From: Bacteroidota bacterium
GTDB taxonomy: Bacteria > Bacteroidota > Ignavibacteria > UBA10030 > UBA8401
DNA length: 23,335 bases
Direction: 5' to 3'
NCBI GenBank assembly: GCA_030824295.1
Contig: JAVBYA010000095.1
Span: 1-23,335, forward strand
Position numbers and translations under genes: made by a program. Numbering within the stretch: the first letter of the stretch is position 1; the number at the start of each line of letters is the position of its first letter. Below, one piece after another: positions 21,639-23,335 of the stretch. The notes beneath the pieces are model-generated. The model was given only the letters and a program-made list of their open reading frames with translations, made no database searches and had not been told where the DNA came from.

Positions 21639-23014
21639 CGTACGCTATGGAGGTCGTCTATCTCTTCTCTTCCATCCTGTTCATCATGGGATTGAGAGGA
21701 CTCAGCCATCCTGAGACCGCCCGCCGCGGTATGCACATGGCGGAACTGGGTATGCTGTTCGCCGTCATCGGTACACTGGTCGGCAAACAGATCGTCACAT
21801 GGGAATGGATCATCGCCGGCATCGCCATCGGTTCCGCCATCGGCGCTGCGATGGCCATCTTCATGCCGATGACCGCTATGCCGCAGCGGATCGCACTGTC
21901 GCATGCGTTCGGCGCATTAGCTGCTGTGCTTGTCGGTGTGAACGAATACATCGAGAAAGGGCATCTCGGCGAACTTTCCAACGGACTGATGAGCGCGATC
22001 GGATTCGAGGTCCTGTTCGGTGCGTTGACCGTCACCGGGAGTTTGATGGCATTCGGGAAGCTGAACGAGATGATCAAAGGCGCACCGATCACCTACAAAG
22101 GACAGAACTTCGTCAACATCTCGCTCTTCTTCATCACCATTGGGATGTTCGTTTATCTGATCTTCTTCCCGTATGATTACGTCACATTCTATTGGATGAT
22201 CGGCCTCTCGTTTCTGATCGGCATCTTCATCGTGCTGCCCATCGGCGGTGCGGATATGCCGGTGGTGATCTCGCTGATGAACTCCTATGCCGGGCTTGCT
22301 GCGGCTGCTACCGGATTCGCCATCGACAATAAAGTGCTCATCATCGCCGGTTCATTGGACGGCTCTTCCGGTTTCATCCTCTCTATCATTATGAGCAAAG
22401 CGATGAACCGCTCGTTCACCAACGTGCTCTTCGGTGCAGTGGGAAGTCCGCAGGTGGATACAACGGCCCTTGCAGAACAGCGTCCCATCTCTCGTTTCAG
22501 CATTGAGGATACGAAGTTCGTCCTGGAACAAGCGGAACGGGTCGTGATCGTTCCGGGGTACGGTATGGCGGTCGCACAGGCGCAGCATACGGTGCGGGAG
22601 CTGAGCGATGCGCTGGAACAACGCGGGATCAAAGTGGAGTTCGCCATCCATCCTGTTGCCGGACGCATGCCGGGACATATGAACGTGCTGCTGGCGGAAG
22701 CGAACGTATCGTACGATCAGCTGCTGGAGATGGAAGTGATCAATCCGACGATGGATACGGTGGATGTCTGTATCGTCATCGGTGCGAACGATGTCGTGAA
22801 TCCCGCTGCGCGGAGCGACAAAGGAAGTCCGATCTACGGGATGCCGATCATCAATGTGGACAAAGCCAAGACGGTGATCGTCATGAAACGCTCGATGGCC
22901 ACCGGTTTCGCCGGCATCGAGAACCCGCTGTTCTATGAACCGAACACCAAGATGCTCTTTGGTGATGCGAAACATGTGATGCAGGAACTGGTCGCTGAAT
23001 TCAAAAAAGTGTAA
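21635..23014 (+). CDS. pntB: NAD(P) transhydrogenase subunit beta, copy 2 (His retained)
   Basis: Protein of 459 residues with the same architecture as copy 1. The membrane half has IGGADMPVV and MNSYAG, and His90 (RIALSHAFG) lies at the E. coli His91 position, so this copy keeps the classical proton-path histidine. Domain III is complete (VPGYGMAVAQAQ, HPVAGRMPGHMN, IGANDVVNPAA, KRSMATGFAG). By hand, about 80% of the last 157 residues match copy 1, but only about 44% of the first 105, so the NADP domain is strongly constrained and the channel has diverged. Synonymous differences are spread through the conserved part, which argues against recent gene conversion. It is probably transcribed from the same promoter, after the intergenic hairpin. 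Confidence 0.92.
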   Translation: MTYAMEVVYLFSSILFIMGLRGLSHPETARRGMHMAELGMLFAVIGTLVGKQIVTWEWIIAGIAIGSAIGAAMAIFMPMTAMPQRIALSHAFGALAAVLVGVNEYIEKGHLGELSNGLMSAIGFEVLFGALTVTGSLMAFGKLNEMIKGAPITYKGQNFVNISLFFITIGMFVYLIFFPYDYVTFYWMIGLSFLIGIFIVLPIGGADMPVVISLMNSYAGLAAAATGFAIDNKVLIIAGSLDGSSGFILSIIMSKAMNRSFTNVLFGAVGSPQVDTTALAEQRPISRFSIEDTKFVLEQAERVVIVPGYGMAVAQAQHTVRELSDALEQRGIKVEFAIHPVAGRMPGHMNVLLAEANVSYDQLLEMEVINPTMDTVDVCIVIGANDVVNPAARSDKGSPIYGMPIINVDKAKTVIVMKRSMATGFAGIENPLFYEPNTKMLFGDAKHVMQELVAEFKKV

Positions 23015-23018
23015 CTTC

Positions 23019-23049
23019 ATGCCCGCCGGCGTTCATCACCGGTGGGCAT
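23019..23049 (+). terminator. hairpin after pntB copy 2
   Basis: An 11-bp stem with one G-U pair (ATGCCCGCCGG at 23019-23029 and CCGGTGGGCAT at 23039-23049, 9-nt loop) begins 4 bases after the pntB stop. It is GC-rich and stable but followed by TGCTGTCTCT rather than a U tract, so termination may be incomplete. It separates the transhydrogenase operon from the next gene. Confidence 0.55.
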
Positions 23050-23072
23050 TGCTGTCTCTATCTGGAGGAACC

Positions 23073-23335
23073 ATGAACAGATCCCTGAAACTTGCAGTGG
23101 TATTGGTCCTGATGCTCACCGTATACGGATGCCAACAGGGAGCTCTCCGCAATGCTCCGGCACCTCCGGGACCGACGGTGGAACGGGAGTTCCGCGGCGT
23201 GTGGGTGGCGACGGTCGGCAATATCGACTGGCCGAGCAAACCGGGAATTCCCGTAGAACAGCAGCAGAAGGAAGCACTGGCCATTCTGGATACCGTGGCG
23301 GCGCTGAATATGAACGCGGTGGTGTTCCAGGTCCG
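23073..23335 (+). CDS. GHL10-type glycosyl hydrolase-like lipoprotein (3' truncated)
   Basis: Only the first 87 codons are inside the window. The ATG at 23073 is preceded by GGAGG (23064-23068). The N terminus MNRSLKLAVVLVLMLTVYGC is a lipoprotein signal with Cys20. After a proline-rich linker comes FRGVWVATVGNIDWPSKPG and then ALNMNAVVFQVR, the well-known opening of the family 10-like glycosyl hydrolase (GHL10/DUF187) barrel, seen in many FCB lipoproteins thought to act on peptidoglycan or polysaccharide. The full protein is normally around 400-550 residues; the remainder lies beyond the edge. The family call is firm from the opening motif; the substrate is unknown. Confidence 0.85.
   Translation, partial: MNRSLKLAVVLVLMLTVYGCQQGALRNAPAPPGPTVEREFRGVWVATVGNIDWPSKPGIPVEQQQKEALAILDTVAALNMNAVVFQV

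Noticed and set aside
19597..23014. Possibility that the second pnt pair is an assembly duplication
   Set aside because: The copies differ throughout, with about 44% identity in the first 105 PntB residues and different spacing and ribosome binding sites, so they are true paralogues.

Overview
The window (about 50-55% G+C over most of its length) reads like a chromosomal segment from an uncultured or little-known bacterium of the Bacteroidota/Ignavibacteriota/Kapabacteria side of the FCB group. This is inferred from several traits together: a TonB-dependent receptor with an N-terminal carboxypeptidase-regulatory-like domain, outer-membrane lipoproteins, an FCB-style ECF sigma/anti-sigma pair, a GHL10-type lipoprotein, and several genes without a clear Shine-Dalgarno sequence. 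No rRNA, tRNA, CRISPR array, insertion sequence or phage gene was seen, and no gene-free stretch exceeds 300 bases.

Region 1 (1-9548, + strand) is a dense surface-polysaccharide cluster. In order it holds a 5'-truncated Wzx-like flippase, a DUF268 protein, two FkbM-type methyltransferases, a putative glycosyltransferase of unclear family, a GT2-like glycosyltransferase, a MetW-like and a second SAM-dependent methyltransferase, a GT8-like glycosyltransferase, and an FdtA/QdtA-type sugar 3,4-ketoisomerase with its DegT/FdtB-type aminotransferase. Most neighbours overlap by 1-8 bases (ATGA, TAATG, TGATG), so the set is probably co-transcribed and translationally coupled. It would make and decorate an O-antigen-like or exopolysaccharide glycan containing a dTDP-3-amino-3,6-dideoxyhexose. 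An AT-rich patch from about 1855 to 2870, covering the end of the DUF268 gene and the first FkbM gene, looks foreign to its surroundings.

Region 2 (9549-11366, - strand) is a two-gene unit, a KdsC-like HAD phosphatase followed by a GT4-type glycosyltransferase. It converges on region 1 with the two stop codons directly abutting. A divergent metallophosphoesterase gene (11449-12150, +) follows and ends at a clear bidirectional hairpin terminator.

Region 3 (12208-14198, - strand) is an operon of ECF sigma factor, membrane anti-sigma factor and TlpA-like thioredoxin lipoprotein. The anti-sigma factor has a zinc-binding cytoplasmic head and, beyond its single membrane span, a CxxC pair. That pair and the co-encoded thioredoxin suggest a redox- or thiol-sensing envelope stress circuit.

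Region 4 (14398-18370, + strand) is divergent from region 3. It encodes a TonB-dependent receptor and two tandem paralogous lipoproteins of a family I do not recognise. A perfect 10-bp inverted repeat lies just upstream of the receptor.

Region 5 (18458-23014, + strand) encodes a proton-translocating NAD(P) transhydrogenase with one soluble alpha1 subunit (PntAA) and two consecutive, diverged copies of the membrane pair PntAB-PntB. The two PntB copies differ at a position that matters for proton translocation: Asn in copy 1, His in copy 2. The window ends inside a lipoprotein of the GHL10 (family 10-like glycosyl hydrolase) type.
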